From NCBI RefSeq assembly GCF_003097515.1, contig NZ_CP029188.1:4785001-4849000 (forward strand): a DNA stretch of 64,000 bases. The letters run 5' to 3'. Within the stretch, counting starts at the first letter, position 1; each line of letters starts with the position of its first letter. This stretch comes from Streptomyces tirandamycinicus. GTDB taxonomy: Bacteria; Actinomycetota; Actinomycetes; Streptomycetales; Streptomycetaceae. The position numbers and the translations under genes are program-made. The notes under the pieces were generated by a model. That model did not search any database. It was given only the letters and a program-made list of their open reading frames with translations, and was not told the DNA's origin. This document shows, in pieces, positions 1 through 9,175 of this stretch.

Positions 1-1
1 C

Positions 2-622
2 GTGGACAGGACCAAGGAAGCCATCAGGGACGCCGCCGAGCAGGCCGGCGCCGAGGTGGAGGAACTGGACGACAAGGTCAAGGGTCTCGACCCGGTCGAG
101 GACGAGGACATCCCCGAGGGCGCCGACGGCAAGCCCCGCTTCCCGTGCCCGACCGCCGACCCGGAGGCACTCGCCAACGCCAAGGCGGAGCCCGGCATCC
201 CGGCGCTCCCCGACGAGCCGTGGGTGCTGCAGAGCTCCCGGCTCACCCTGACGGGGCTCGACTACAAGGGCATCGTCGAGGTGCGGACCGGCAGCGGCAA
301 GATCAAGAAGGTGCTGAAGTTCACCGCGTCGGGCGTGGACATCAAGGACCTCCACCAGCTGGTGCAGGGTCCCAACGGCACCACCACCCACGTCCAGGCG
401 CAGCGCGGCTCAACCTCCACCATCCGCAACGGCACGGTGACCATGTACACGGAGGAGCTGAAGGGCAACCTCTTCGGCATCATCCCCGTCACGTTCAGCC
501 CGAAGACCCCACCGCCGCTGAACGTCCCGTTCGCCATGTTCACCGACGTGAAGGTGACCCAGGCCGGCCAGTTCGGCGGCACACTGACCGTGCCGGGCCT
601 GCACAACTACATCACCGACTAG
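2..622 (+). CDS. C-terminal part of a secreted hypothetical protein (5' end outside window)
   Basis: The frame is open from the first bases, so the GTG at position 2 is probably internal and the true start lies upstream. What remains is about 206 residues. An acidic Asp/Glu-rich stretch (residues 1-45) is followed by a compact beta-rich domain containing SSRLTLTGLDYKGIVEVRTG and ending in GLHNYITD. I recall long Streptomyces proteins with this C-terminal domain after a signal peptide and a Pro/Ser-rich linker, often mis-annotated as hydrogenase expression proteins, but I cannot assign a biochemical role. A strong hairpin follows 35 bp after the stop. Confidence is high that the frame is real and low for any function. 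Confidence 0.75.
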   Translation: MDRTKEAIRDAAEQAGAEVEELDDKVKGLDPVEDEDIPEGADGKPRFPCPTADPEALANAKAEPGIPALPDEPWVLQSSRLTLTGLDYKGIVEVRTGSGKIKKVLKFTASGVDIKDLHQLVQGPNGTTTHVQAQRGSTSTIRNGTVTMYTEELKGNLFGIIPVTFSPKTPPPLNVPFAMFTDVKVTQAGQFGGTLTVPGLHNYITD

Positions 623-657
623 AACGCCACCCGATTCTTCCGGGAGCCGCGGAAGAA

Positions 658-697
658 GGCTGCGGGCCGCGCCCTCGCGGGGGCGCGGCCCGCAGCC
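658..697. terminator. Strong hairpin after the first gene
   Basis: Arms 658-674 and 681-697 are perfect 17-bp complements around a 6-base loop. There is no clear T-run, as is common in Streptomyces. It lies between convergent genes and could act on both strands. Confidence 0.7.
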
Positions 698-715
698 GTT
701 CAGCAGCCCGCCGAC

Positions 716-813
716 ACGGTGCGGGACCACCGGCGTGACGCCTACGACGTCGATCACCTCGGCCCGACGACGGTGCGCTGATCGTGGACGAGACCCGCTT
801 CGTGAAGAAGGGC
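716..813 (+). pseudogene. Remnant of an IS701-like transposase, frameshifted
   Basis: Two short peptides in adjacent frames read like the N-terminal catalytic part of IS701-family transposases. One frame (716-763) gives TVRDHRRDAYDVDHLG. After a one-base shift, 766-813 gives DDGALIVDETRFVKKG. The family pattern, from memory, is a run like VRDDLRAYVVEHLG followed by a D-rich joint and L(I/V)VDETGFVKKG, which includes the first catalytic Asp. Here the order and spacing are kept, but the frame is broken and the sequence ends in a terminator-like hairpin at 842. I see no inverted ends or target duplication. It reads as a decayed insertion scar. Confidence 0.55.
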
Positions 814-841
814 CGGGCTACGCCGGCCGGCCCGGACCCCG

Positions 842-887
842 ACGCCTGTGGGCCGCGCCCCCTCGCGGGAGTGCGGCCCACAGGCGT
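842..887 (-). terminator. Hairpin downstream of pyk
   Basis: Arms 842-856 and 873-887 are perfect 15-bp complements, with further partial pairing inside. It begins 17 bp after the pyk stop on the minus strand and is the likely pyk terminator. Confidence 0.65.
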
Positions 888-903
888 GAGTGGTCGGGCC
901 CGG

Positions 904-2337
<1,434 letters not shown>

Positions 2338-2366
2338 AGGGCGGATCCTATCGGTTTGTTTCTACG

Positions 2367-2395
2367 CGGAATATTCCGTCTGGTGGAATGTACAA
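2367..2395 (-). promoter_or_regulatory. Candidate pyk promoter overlapping a 12-bp palindrome
   Basis: On the minus strand TTGTAC (2395-2390) and TATTCC (2373-2368) are 16 bp apart, about 30 bp before the pyk ATG. The -10 region lies inside the perfect palindrome CGGAATATTCCG (2367-2378), which could be an operator. Confidence 0.4.
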
Positions 2396-2448
2396 ATGGG
2401 CGCCGGGTCGCTCAGTCGTTGCTTCCTCACATCGCTGCCGCACCTCTC

Positions 2449-3693
2449 TCAGGCCTCCGGGTCGCCGCCCCGGCGGTCCGCGGCGACCAGCGCGAATGTC
2501 TGCCCGGCGATCTCCAGTTCCTCGTCGGTCGGCACCACGGCGACCGTCACCCGCGCGTAGTCGGGCGAGACCACGCGCGGCTCGTCCGACCGTACGGCGT
2601 TCAGGTCCGCGTCCACCACGAGCCCCAGCTCCTCCAGGCCGGCGACGGCAGCCTCCCGCACCGGGGCGGAGTTCTCGCCGACCCCAGCCGTGAACACCAC
2701 CGCGTCCACCCGTCCGAGCACCGCGTAGTACGCGCCGATGTACTTCTTCAGCCGGTGGACGTAGATGTCGAAGGCGAGCCGGGCGCGCTCGTCCCCCTCG
2801 TCGATCCGCCGCCGAATCTCCCGCATGTCGTTGTCGCCGCAGAGGCCGACCAGTCCGCTCCTCTTGTTGAGCAGCGCGTCGACGTCGTCCTCGGACATCC
2901 CCGCCACCCGCTTGAGGTGGAACGTGACCGCCGGGTCGATGTCACCGGAGCGGGTACCCATGACGAGCCCCTCCAAGGGGGTCAGTCCCATCGACGTGTC
3001 CACGCAGCGCCCGCCCCGGACCGCGGACGCCGACGCCCCGTTGCCCAGGTGCAGCACGATCACGTTCACCTCCTCCGGGGCCTTGCCCAGGAGCTCGGCG
3101 GCCTTGCGCGACACATACGCGTGGGAGGTGCCGTGGAAGCCGTAGCGCCGGATCCGGTGCGCGTCAGCGGTCGCCACGTCGATCGCGTAGCGCGCCGCGT
3201 ACTCCGGCATGGTCGTGTGGAACGCGGTGTCGAACACCGCGACCTGGGGCAGGTCGGGGCGGAGCGCCCGGGCCGTGCGGATGCCGGTGATGTTGGCCGG
3301 GTTGTGCAGCGGCGCCACCGGGACCAGGCGCTCGATCTCCGCCAGGACCTCGTCGGTGATCACGGTCGGGGCGGAGAACCGCATCCCGCCGTGCACCACC
3401 CGGTGCCCGATCGCCGCCAGCTCGGGGGAGTCCAGGCCCAGTCCGTCGTGCGCCAGCTCGTCGGCGACGGCCTTCAGCGCGGCGGCGTGGTCCGGGACCG
3501 GGCCGGTGCGCTCCCGCCTTCCGGCGTCGCCGGTCAGCGGGGTGTGCACCACCCGGGAGGTCTCCTCCCCGATCCGCTCGACGAGTCCGACGGCGAGGCG
3601 GGTGCCGTCCTCCATGTCGATGAGCTGGTACTTCACCGACGAGGAGCCGGAGTTGAGGACCAGTACACGGGTGGCGGTGGCGGGACCGGTCAT
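2449..3693 (-). CDS. ackA: Acetate kinase
   Basis: Interconverts acetyl phosphate and acetate with ADP/ATP in acetate overflow or activation. The 414-residue product starts VLVLNSGSSSVKYQL, the phosphate-1 motif of the ASKHA fold. It also carries HRVVHGG, VFDTAFHTTMP, RRYGFHGTSHAYVS, HLGNGAS and FTAGVGENS, all diagnostic of the family. The ATG at 3693 overlaps the stop of pta (3690), giving a 4-bp coupled junction. The frame continues far upstream, but that part is antisense shadow. Together with Pta it forms the Pta-AckA pathway, so co-transcription is expected. Confidence 0.97.
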   Translation of the reverse strand: MTGPATATRVLVLNSGSSSVKYQLIDMEDGTRLAVGLVERIGEETSRVVHTPLTGDAGRRERTGPVPDHAAALKAVADELAHDGLGLDSPELAAIGHRVVHGGMRFSAPTVITDEVLAEIERLVPVAPLHNPANITGIRTARALRPDLPQVAVFDTAFHTTMPEYAARYAIDVATADAHRIRRYGFHGTSHAYVSRKAAELLGKAPEEVNVIVLHLGNGASASAVRGGRCVDTSMGLTPLEGLVMGTRSGDIDPAVTFHLKRVAGMSEDDVDALLNKRSGLVGLCGDNDMREIRRRIDEGDERARLAFDIYVHRLKKYIGAYYAVLGRVDAVVFTAGVGENSAPVREAAVAGLEELGLVVDADLNAVRSDEPRVVSPDYARVTVAVVPTDEELEIAGQTFALVAADRRGGDPEA

Positions 3694-5771
3694 GCGGTGG
3701 ACTCCTGACCCTGGGACTGGATCGCGGTGATCGCGACCGTGTTGACGATGTCGCTGACGAGTGCGCCGCGCGAGAGGTCGTTGACCGGCTTGCGCAGACC
3801 CTGGAGCACCGGGCCCACGGCGACCGCGCCGGCCGAACGCTGCACGGCCTTGTAGGTGTTGTTGCCGGTGTTGAGGTCGGGGAAGATCAGGACGGTGGCC
3901 CGGCCCGCGACCTCGGAGTCCGGCAGCTTGGTCGCGGCGACCGAGGGCTCGACCGCCGCGTCGTACTGGATCGGGCCCTCGATCCGGAGCTCGGGGTGCC
4001 GCTCGCGCACCAGCTTGGTCGCCTCGCGCACCTTGTCCACGTCCGCGCCGGAGCCGGACGTGCCGGTGGAGTACGACAGCATCGCGATCCGCGGCTCGAC
4101 GCCGAACCGGGAGGCCGTCGCCGCCGACTGCACCGCGATGTCCGCGAGCTGCTCGGCGTCCGGGTCCGGGTTGACCGCGCAGTCGCCGTACACCAGCACC
4201 CGGTCGGCCAGGCACATGAAGAACACGGACGAGACGATCGACGCCCCCGGCCTGGTCTTGATGATCTCGAAGGAGGGGCGGATCGTGGCGGCCGTGGAGT
4301 GGACCGAGCCCGACACCATGCCGTCGGCCAGACCCTCCTGCACCATCAGCGTGCCGAAGTAGTTGACGTCCGAGACGACGTCGTAGGCCAGCTCCACCGT
4401 GGCGCCCTTGTGGGCGCGCAGCTGCGCGTACAGCTCGGCGAAGCGCGGCCGCAGCTCCGAGGTGGCGGGGTCGATCAGCTGGACGCCGCCCAGGTCGATG
4501 CCGAGGTCGGCGGCCCTCTTGCGGATCACGTCGGTGTCGCCGAGCAGCGTCAGGTCGCAGACGTCGCGCCGCACCAGCACGTCCGCGGCGCGCAGCACCC
4601 GCTCCTCGGTGCCCTCCGGCAGCACCACCCGGCGGCGGTCGGCCCGCGCCTGCTCCAGCAGGTCGTGCTCGAACATCATGGGGGTGACCCGTCCGGTGCG
4701 GGCGACCTCCAGACGCGCCAGCAGGCCCGCGGTGTCGACATGGCGCTCGAAGAGGCCGAGTGCCGTCTCGGCCTTGCGCGGGGTGGCCGCGTTCAACTTG
4801 CCTTCCAGCGAGAAGAGTTCGGCCGCGGTGGGCCAGGAGCCGCCCGGCACGGAGATGACCGGGGTCCCCGGCGCGAGGCGGGACGCCAGCGTGAGGATCG
4901 AGTCGCCCGGGCGTTCGTCGAGGGTCAGCAGCAGACCGGCGATGGGCGGGGTGCCCGCAGAGTGGGCGGCCAGCGCGCCGATCACCAGGTCGGCGCGGTC
5001 CCCGGGGGTGACCAGCATGCAGCCCGGCTTCAGGGCGTTCAGCACGTTCGGCAGCATCGCGCCACCGAAGACGAAGTCGAGCGCGTCACGGGCCAGCCCG
5101 GAGTCGTCCCCGAGCAGCACGGTGGCCCCCAGGGCCTGGCTGACCTGGGCGACCGTGGGCGCGGCCAGCGCCGGCTCGTCGGGCAGGACGTAGCAGGGGA
5201 CGGGGAGCCGGGCGGTGAGGCGCTCGGCGATCGCGTCGCGGTCCTCGGCCGCCGCCCGGTTCACGATCATCGCGAGGACGTCGCAGCCCAGCACCTCGTA
5301 GGCGCGGTGGGCGTTGCGCGCCTCGGCCCGTACGGCCTCGGCCGGCTGGCCCTTGCCGCCGACGACGGCGATCACCGACGCGCCGAACTCGTTGGCCAGC
5401 CGGGCGTTGAGGGCCAGCTCGTCGGGGAGTTGGGTGGCGCGGAAGTCGGTCCCGAGCACGAGGACGACCTCGTAGTCGCGGGCCACCTCGTGGAACCGGT
5501 CGACCAGCCGGGACACCAGCTCGTCGGTGCCCTTCTCGGCCTGCAGCGCCGCCGCCTCGTGGTACTCCATGCCGTACGCGGTCGCCGGGTCCTGGGAGAG
5601 CCGGTAGCGCACCCGCAGCAGGTCGAACAGGCGATCGGGACCGTCGTGGACAAGGGGCCGGAACACCCCCACGCGGTCCACCTGGCGGGTCAGGAGCTCC
5701 ATGACTCCCAGGTCCACCACCTGGCGGCCGTCCCCGCGGTCGATCCCGGTCACGTACACGCTGCGCGTCAC
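3690..5771 (-). CDS. pta: Phosphate acetyltransferase, long (multidomain) form
   Basis: Converts acetyl-CoA and phosphate to acetyl phosphate and CoA. The 693-residue length matches the long E. coli-type enzyme. An N-terminal P-loop-like, dethiobiotin-synthase-related region (about 1-220) and a DRTGG-type middle region precede the catalytic PTA_PTB domain, which begins near MMFEHDLLEQARADRRRVVL and contains VLPEGTEERVLRAAD and YSTGTSGSGADVDKV. I chose the GTG at 5771 because AGGAG lies just upstream and the N-terminus SVYVTGIDRGDGRQVVDLGV fits the family. Fifty further open codons upstream are a low-complexity leader made of 11-bp repeats. It is translationally coupled to ackA. Confidence 0.95.
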   Translation of the reverse strand: MTRSVYVTGIDRGDGRQVVDLGVMELLTRQVDRVGVFRPLVHDGPDRLFDLLRVRYRLSQDPATAYGMEYHEAAALQAEKGTDELVSRLVDRFHEVARDYEVVLVLGTDFRATQLPDELALNARLANEFGASVIAVVGGKGQPAEAVRAEARNAHRAYEVLGCDVLAMIVNRAAAEDRDAIAERLTARLPVPCYVLPDEPALAAPTVAQVSQALGATVLLGDDSGLARDALDFVFGGAMLPNVLNALKPGCMLVTPGDRADLVIGALAAHSAGTPPIAGLLLTLDERPGDSILTLASRLAPGTPVISVPGGSWPTAAELFSLEGKLNAATPRKAETALGLFERHVDTAGLLARLEVARTGRVTPMMFEHDLLEQARADRRRVVLPEGTEERVLRAADVLVRRDVCDLTLLGDTDVIRKRAADLGIDLGGVQLIDPATSELRPRFAELYAQLRAHKGATVELAYDVVSDVNYFGTLMVQEGLADGMVSGSVHSTAATIRPSFEIIKTRPGASIVSSVFFMCLADRVLVYGDCAVNPDPDAEQLADIAVQSAATASRFGVEPRIAMLSYSTGTSGSGADVDKVREATKLVRERHPELRIEGPIQYDAAVEPSVAATKLPDSEVAGRATVLIFPDLNTGNNTYKAVQRSAGAVAVGPVLQGLRKPVNDLSRGALVSDIVNTVAITAIQSQGQESTA

Positions 5772-5786
5772 GCGTGCTCTCCTGTC

Positions 5787-5858
5787 CTGCTGGGTTGCTG
5801 CTGGGTTGCTGCTGGGTCCTGCTCGGGTGCTGCTGGGTCCCGCTCGGGTCCTGCCGGG
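5787..5858. repeat. Degenerate 11-bp tandem repeats in the pta leader
   Basis: About six units of the form ctgctgggttg or ctgctcgggtc run in tandem immediately upstream of the pta ribosome binding site. The first two copies (5787-5797 and 5798-5808) are identical. In the pta mRNA they form an ACCCAGCAG-rich 5' leader. Confidence 0.8.
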
Positions 5859-5906
5859 CCGCGGCCGAGCACGAGATGCCGGACGCGACCGAGGGCCCAA
5901 GAAAAC

Positions 5907-5935
5907 CCGATAGGGTGGCAATATCCCCTTGACAA
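5907..5935 (-). promoter_or_regulatory. Candidate promoter for pta-ackA
   Basis: On the minus strand TTGTCA (5935-5930) and TATCGG (5912-5907) are 17 bp apart. The opposite strand carries TTGACA at 5929-5934, so a pfkA promoter may overlap it, although no good -10 follows on the plus strand. The assignment rests only on hexamer match and spacing. Confidence 0.35.
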
Positions 5936-6070
5936 TACCTCTGCGGCTGGGTTACGTGCCCGCCGGGTCGCGAGCCGTCCGGGACCGCCGGACCGGCGTG
6001 GACCCGGCCCTGCGTGTGAGAATCGAAACGAGGCTCACTGGTCCCACGAGCGAGCAGGAGACACGGCACC

Positions 6071-7096
6071 ATGCGCATCGGAATTCTGACCGCGGGGGGC
6101 GACTGTCCCGGCCTCAACGCGGTGATCCGGTCGGTCGTGCACCGTGCGCTGACCGGTTACGGGGACGAAGTCATCGGATTCGAGGACGGGTTCAAGGGCC
6201 TGCTCGAAGGCCACTACCGCACCCTCGATCTCAACGCCGTGAGCGGCATCCTCGCCCGCGGCGGCACGATCCTCGGCTCGGCCCGGCTGGAGCGCTCCCG
6301 GCTGTGCGAAGCCGCCGAGAGCAGTGCGGAGTTGGCGCGCAAGTACGGACTGGACGCCCTCATCCCGGTGGGCGGCGAGGGCACGCTGACCGCCGCGCGG
6401 ATGCTCTCGGACGCCGGAATGCCCGTCGTCGGCGTACCGAAGACCATCGACAACGACATCTCCTCCACGGACCGCACCTTCGGCTTCGACACCGCCGTGA
6501 TGGTGGCCACCGAGGCCATCGACCGGCTCAAGACGACGGCGGAGTCCCACCAGCGGGTCATGGTCGTCGAGGTCATGGGACGGCACGCCGGCTGGATCGC
6601 GCTCGAGTCCGGCATGGCCGGCGGCGCACACGGGATCTGCCTGCCCGAGCGTCCCTTCCAGGTCGAGGACCTGGTGAAGATGGTCGAGGAGCGTTTCGCC
6701 CGGGGCAAGAAGTTCGCGGTCATCTGCGTCGCCGAGGGCGCGCACCCGGTCGAGGGCTCCATGGAGTACAAGAAGGGCGAGATCGACCAGTACGGGCACG
6801 AGCGGTTCACCGGCATCGGCACCCGGCTGGCGGCCGAGCTGGAGCGGCGGATGGGCAAGGAGGCCCGCCCGGTCATCCTGGGCCATGTGCAGCGCGGCGG
6901 AACGCCCACCGCCTACGACCGGGTCCTGGCCAACCGCTTCGGCTGGCACGCGGTGGAGGCCGTGCACCGCGGCGAGTTCGGGCGGATGACCGCGCTGCGC
7001 GGCACCGAGGTGGTCACGGTGCCGCTCGCGGAGGCGGTGACCAGGCTGAAGACCGTGCCGGAGGACCGGGTCCACGAGGCCGAGTCGGTGTTCTGA
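6071..7096 (+). CDS. pfkA: ATP-dependent 6-phosphofructokinase
   Basis: Phosphorylates fructose 6-phosphate to fructose 1,6-bisphosphate, the committed glycolytic step. The 341-residue product has the normal length of actinomycete PFKs. Visible are the ATP-binding start MRIGILTAGGDCPGLNAVIR, the GGEGTL loop, the substrate motif PKTIDNDI with its catalytic Asp, VEVMGRHAGWIA, and LGHVQRGGTPTAYDR near the C-terminus. The GGEGT form (rather than GGDGS) is typical of this actinobacterial PFK group. AGGAG lies 9 bp before the ATG. It is transcribed divergently from pta across about 300 bp and is the only glycolytic gene of the cluster on the plus strand. Confidence 0.97.
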   Translation: MRIGILTAGGDCPGLNAVIRSVVHRALTGYGDEVIGFEDGFKGLLEGHYRTLDLNAVSGILARGGTILGSARLERSRLCEAAESSAELARKYGLDALIPVGGEGTLTAARMLSDAGMPVVGVPKTIDNDISSTDRTFGFDTAVMVATEAIDRLKTTAESHQRVMVVEVMGRHAGWIALESGMAGGAHGICLPERPFQVEDLVKMVEERFARGKKFAVICVAEGAHPVEGSMEYKKGEIDQYGHERFTGIGTRLAAELERRMGKEARPVILGHVQRGGTPTAYDRVLANRFGWHAVEAVHRGEFGRMTALRGTEVVTVPLAEAVTRLKTVPEDRVHEAESVF

Positions 7097-7176
7097 ACCG
7101 TCCGGCGGGGGTGCGGCCCGTCCGCCGGCCGGGTCGCGGGTACCCCGGGCCGGGGGACGGACGTACCCGCGCGCGG

Positions 7177-7203
7177 GGCCCGGGCCGCGGGACGGCCCGG
7201 GCC
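7177..7203. terminator. GC hairpin between convergent pfkA and phosphatase genes
   Basis: The 10-bp self-complementary arm ggcccgggcc occurs at 7177-7186 and 7194-7203 with a 7-base spacer. It lies about 80 bp after the pfkA stop and 40 bp after the end of the convergent gene, so it could end both transcripts. Confidence 0.5.
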
Positions 7204-7242
7204 GGCGGGCGGACGGTACCCGCGCGGGCGGCGCGGCTCCGG

Positions 7243-8034
7243 TCAGGACAGCTTGCCGCCGTAGTCGGGCAGCTTGAACGTCCGCTCGGCGTGGCCGCCG
7301 GACAGGTCGCTGGGCCGGTTGCCGACGTTGGCGATGATCGTGTAGCCCTTGGCCTCGATCTCCTTGCGCTTGCCGGTCTTGTACGCGCTGACCTCGTCGA
7401 AGAGGTCCGGCAGGCTGCGCACGTACAGTCCGTCGACCGGGAAGCCGGCCTTCTTGAGGTTGTACGAGGTCAGCGACCCGATGATGTCCGGACGGGCGGT
7501 GACGAAGAAGATGTCCACTCCGCGTGAGTCGGCGTAGCGGACGAGATCCAGGACCTGCGCGACCGCGGGCGTCGGGTACTCCCAGAAGTAGTGGAAGTCC
7601 GTCTCCAGCGAGGTGTTGTCGATGTCCAGCACCATCGCCAGCCGCTCGCCGGAGGCGCCGGCCGTGCGCTGCTCGACGTAGGGGCGGGCGGTGGCGAGGG
7701 CCGCCGTGACGTCCCGCTGCCAGGTGGCGTAGTCGATGCCCGCCAGCCCGGCGGCGGTGAGGTCGGTCGTCCTCGGCGCGTGCGTGGTCCCCGCGGTCGA
7801 GGCCGTGGCCGTGGTCGTGCTCGTGATCGAGGCCGTGGTTGAGGTGGAGGCCGTGGTCGAGGCCGAGGCCACGGTCGCCGGGGAGGCCGCGGGGGAGGCG
7901 GCTGCGGATGTCGCGGGCGAGGCCGCCGGCGGGGTGCTCACGGTGCCGGCCGAGGCCGTGGCCGTCATGGTGGCGGTGAGGGCCAGTGCGCCGGCCGTCA
8001 CCGCGGCGCGGGTGGTCCATCTGCGTACATGCAT
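7243..8034 (-). CDS. Secreted HAD-family acid phosphatase
   Basis: Predicted phosphomonoesterase of the HAD superfamily, acid-phosphatase (IIIB) type, exported by Sec. The 263-residue protein has a signal peptide (about 1-29, RRW then a hydrophobic core ending ASAG) and a Ser/Thr/Ala-rich linker (about 30-90). The catalytic domain shows motif I VLDIDNTSLET (nucleophile Asp137 and Asp139), motif II FFVTARPD, a motif III lysine in the YKTGKRKEIEAKGY region, and motif IV NVGNRPSDLSGGHAE. The ATG at 8034 has CAGGAG about 12 bp upstream. The gene is monocistronic and convergent with pfkA. The natural substrate cannot be read from the sequence. Confidence 0.88.
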   Translation of the reverse strand: MHVRRWTTRAAVTAGALALTATMTATASAGTVSTPPAASPATSAAASPAASPATVASASTTASTSTTASITSTTTATASTAGTTHAPRTTDLTAAGLAGIDYATWQRDVTAALATARPYVEQRTAGASGERLAMVLDIDNTSLETDFHYFWEYPTPAVAQVLDLVRYADSRGVDIFFVTARPDIIGSLTSYNLKKAGFPVDGLYVRSLPDLFDEVSAYKTGKRKEIEAKGYTIIANVGNRPSDLSGGHAERTFKLPDYGGKLS

Positions 8035-8213
8035 GGGGGGTTCGCTCCTGAGGGAGGTCCGGTGGACGCCCGTCGGCCGGGGAGCGCCGAGAACGCCTTG
8101 GCATGTTCGCGTTCAACCATGGACGGAATGGAGCGTTCCATCTACCCCCTGGTAACCACGCAGTGGCGCAAGGGGGATCCGGGCCCGTGGACGCCGGTGC
8201 CGCACCTGCCGCG

Positions 8214-8909
8214 CTAATCGGAGACGACCGCCCAGAAGTGGTCCGCGATCCGGTCGAGGAAGTCCCTGCCCGACTCCCCCGAGCCGGCCGAGGCGCCCCA
8301 GCTGGAGGTGGCCGCCATCCGCGCGTGGTAGTCCGCGTGCAGCCGCTGCAGGGCGTCGTCGAGCCGTCGCCGGGGAAGCGGCAGCAGCTTCGCCACCGGG
8401 CGTACGTACGCCTGCCAGCGGGTGGTCGCCGCGCTGCGCAGCAGCTCCGCCAGCTCCTCCCCGCGGCCGGTCGCGGTCAGCAGCTCGCGTGGCGTCAGGG
8501 ACAGCGCCTCGGCGAGCGCGGCGGTCTGCCGCTCGTTTCCGCGCCAGCGGTCGGCGTTCTCCATGCGCTGGTACGTGGACGGGTCCATGCCCACCCGGCG
8601 GGCCAGTTCGTCGGGGCCCAGCGCGCGGGCGATCCGGTACTCGCGCAGGCTCTGGGGGGTGCCGAGCAGCTCGCCGGGCGAGCACCACAGCACTCCGGCG
8701 AGCGCGGTCAGTTCCCGGGACTCCGGCGCCTGGAGTCCCCGTTCCCAGGCGACCACGGTGTCCGGGGTGACCGGGAGTCCGTACTGGGCCTGGAGTCCGT
8801 AGGCGACATGGCCCGGCGCCATCCCCAGGGCCTCGCGCAGACGGCGGGCGGCAGGAGCGTTGAAAGGCGGGGTGGAGTACACGCGCACACCGTAGGAGCG
8901 GAGAGTCAC
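8214..8909 (-). CDS. XRE-like helix-turn-helix DNA-binding protein
   Basis: A 231-residue cytoplasmic protein with two XRE-type helix-turn-helix segments. One is at about residues 16-75 (AARRLREALGMAPGHVAYGL, then TPDTVVAWERGLQAPES), and a second is at about 88-145 (YRIARALGPDELARRVGMDP, then YQRMENADRW). Tandem HTH units in one chain suggest binding to a pseudo-symmetric site. The C-terminal part (about 150-231) has no domain I recognise. The GTG start at 8909 lies inside an inverted repeat that may be its own operator. Its target is unknown. Confidence 0.75.
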   Translation of the reverse strand: MTLRSYGVRVYSTPPFNAPAARRLREALGMAPGHVAYGLQAQYGLPVTPDTVVAWERGLQAPESRELTALAGVLWCSPGELLGTPQSLREYRIARALGPDELARRVGMDPSTYQRMENADRWRGNERQTAALAEALSLTPRELLTATGRGEELAELLRSAATTRWQAYVRPVAKLLPLPRRRLDDALQRLHADYHARMAATSSWGASAGSGESGRDFLDRIADHFWAVVSD

Positions 8910-8922
8910 CGCCGCCTACGGT
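8889..8922. promoter_or_regulatory. Inverted repeat spanning the start codon of the HTH gene
   Basis: accgtagg (8889-8896) and cctacggt (8915-8922) are perfect 8-bp inverted arms 18 bp apart. They enclose the GTG start at 8907-8909. This fits an autoregulatory operator or an mRNA hairpin that hides the start. Confidence 0.4.
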
Positions 8923-9175
8923 GCGTTTGCACAAGGTGTGATCTCGTAGGAAGGTCCAGCGGGAGGCCGGGGCGGCGCTCTGCCGTTCCGACGGTGGGGG
9001 CGGGCGGTCCGCCACGCGCGTCGGGGCGAGCCGCAGCGTACCAACGGGTAGTCGACCGCGTCGATCACCCTCCCGGGTCCAGGAGGCGACCCCGCCCCGC
9101 CCGCGACCCCGCCCCGCCCCGCCCGCGCGGCCGCCTCGCCGCCCCGGCCCGTCGGTGCGGGGTGGCGGGTGCCGG

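Noticed and set aside
6038..6053. ACTGGTC half-site resembling a DasR box upstream of pfkA
   Set aside because: The second half (CCACGAG) does not match the inverted complement, so it is only a half-site.
3996..6089. 697-codon open frame antisense to pta
   Set aside because: Shadow of pta. The translation is HDRxQ-rich, without fold-like patterning.
8101..8141. gttcaacc and ATGGA/TCCAT repeats upstream of the phosphatase as a PhoP box
   Set aside because: They do not form the 11-bp direct repeat units expected of PhoP sites and lie on the wrong strand or at the wrong spacing.
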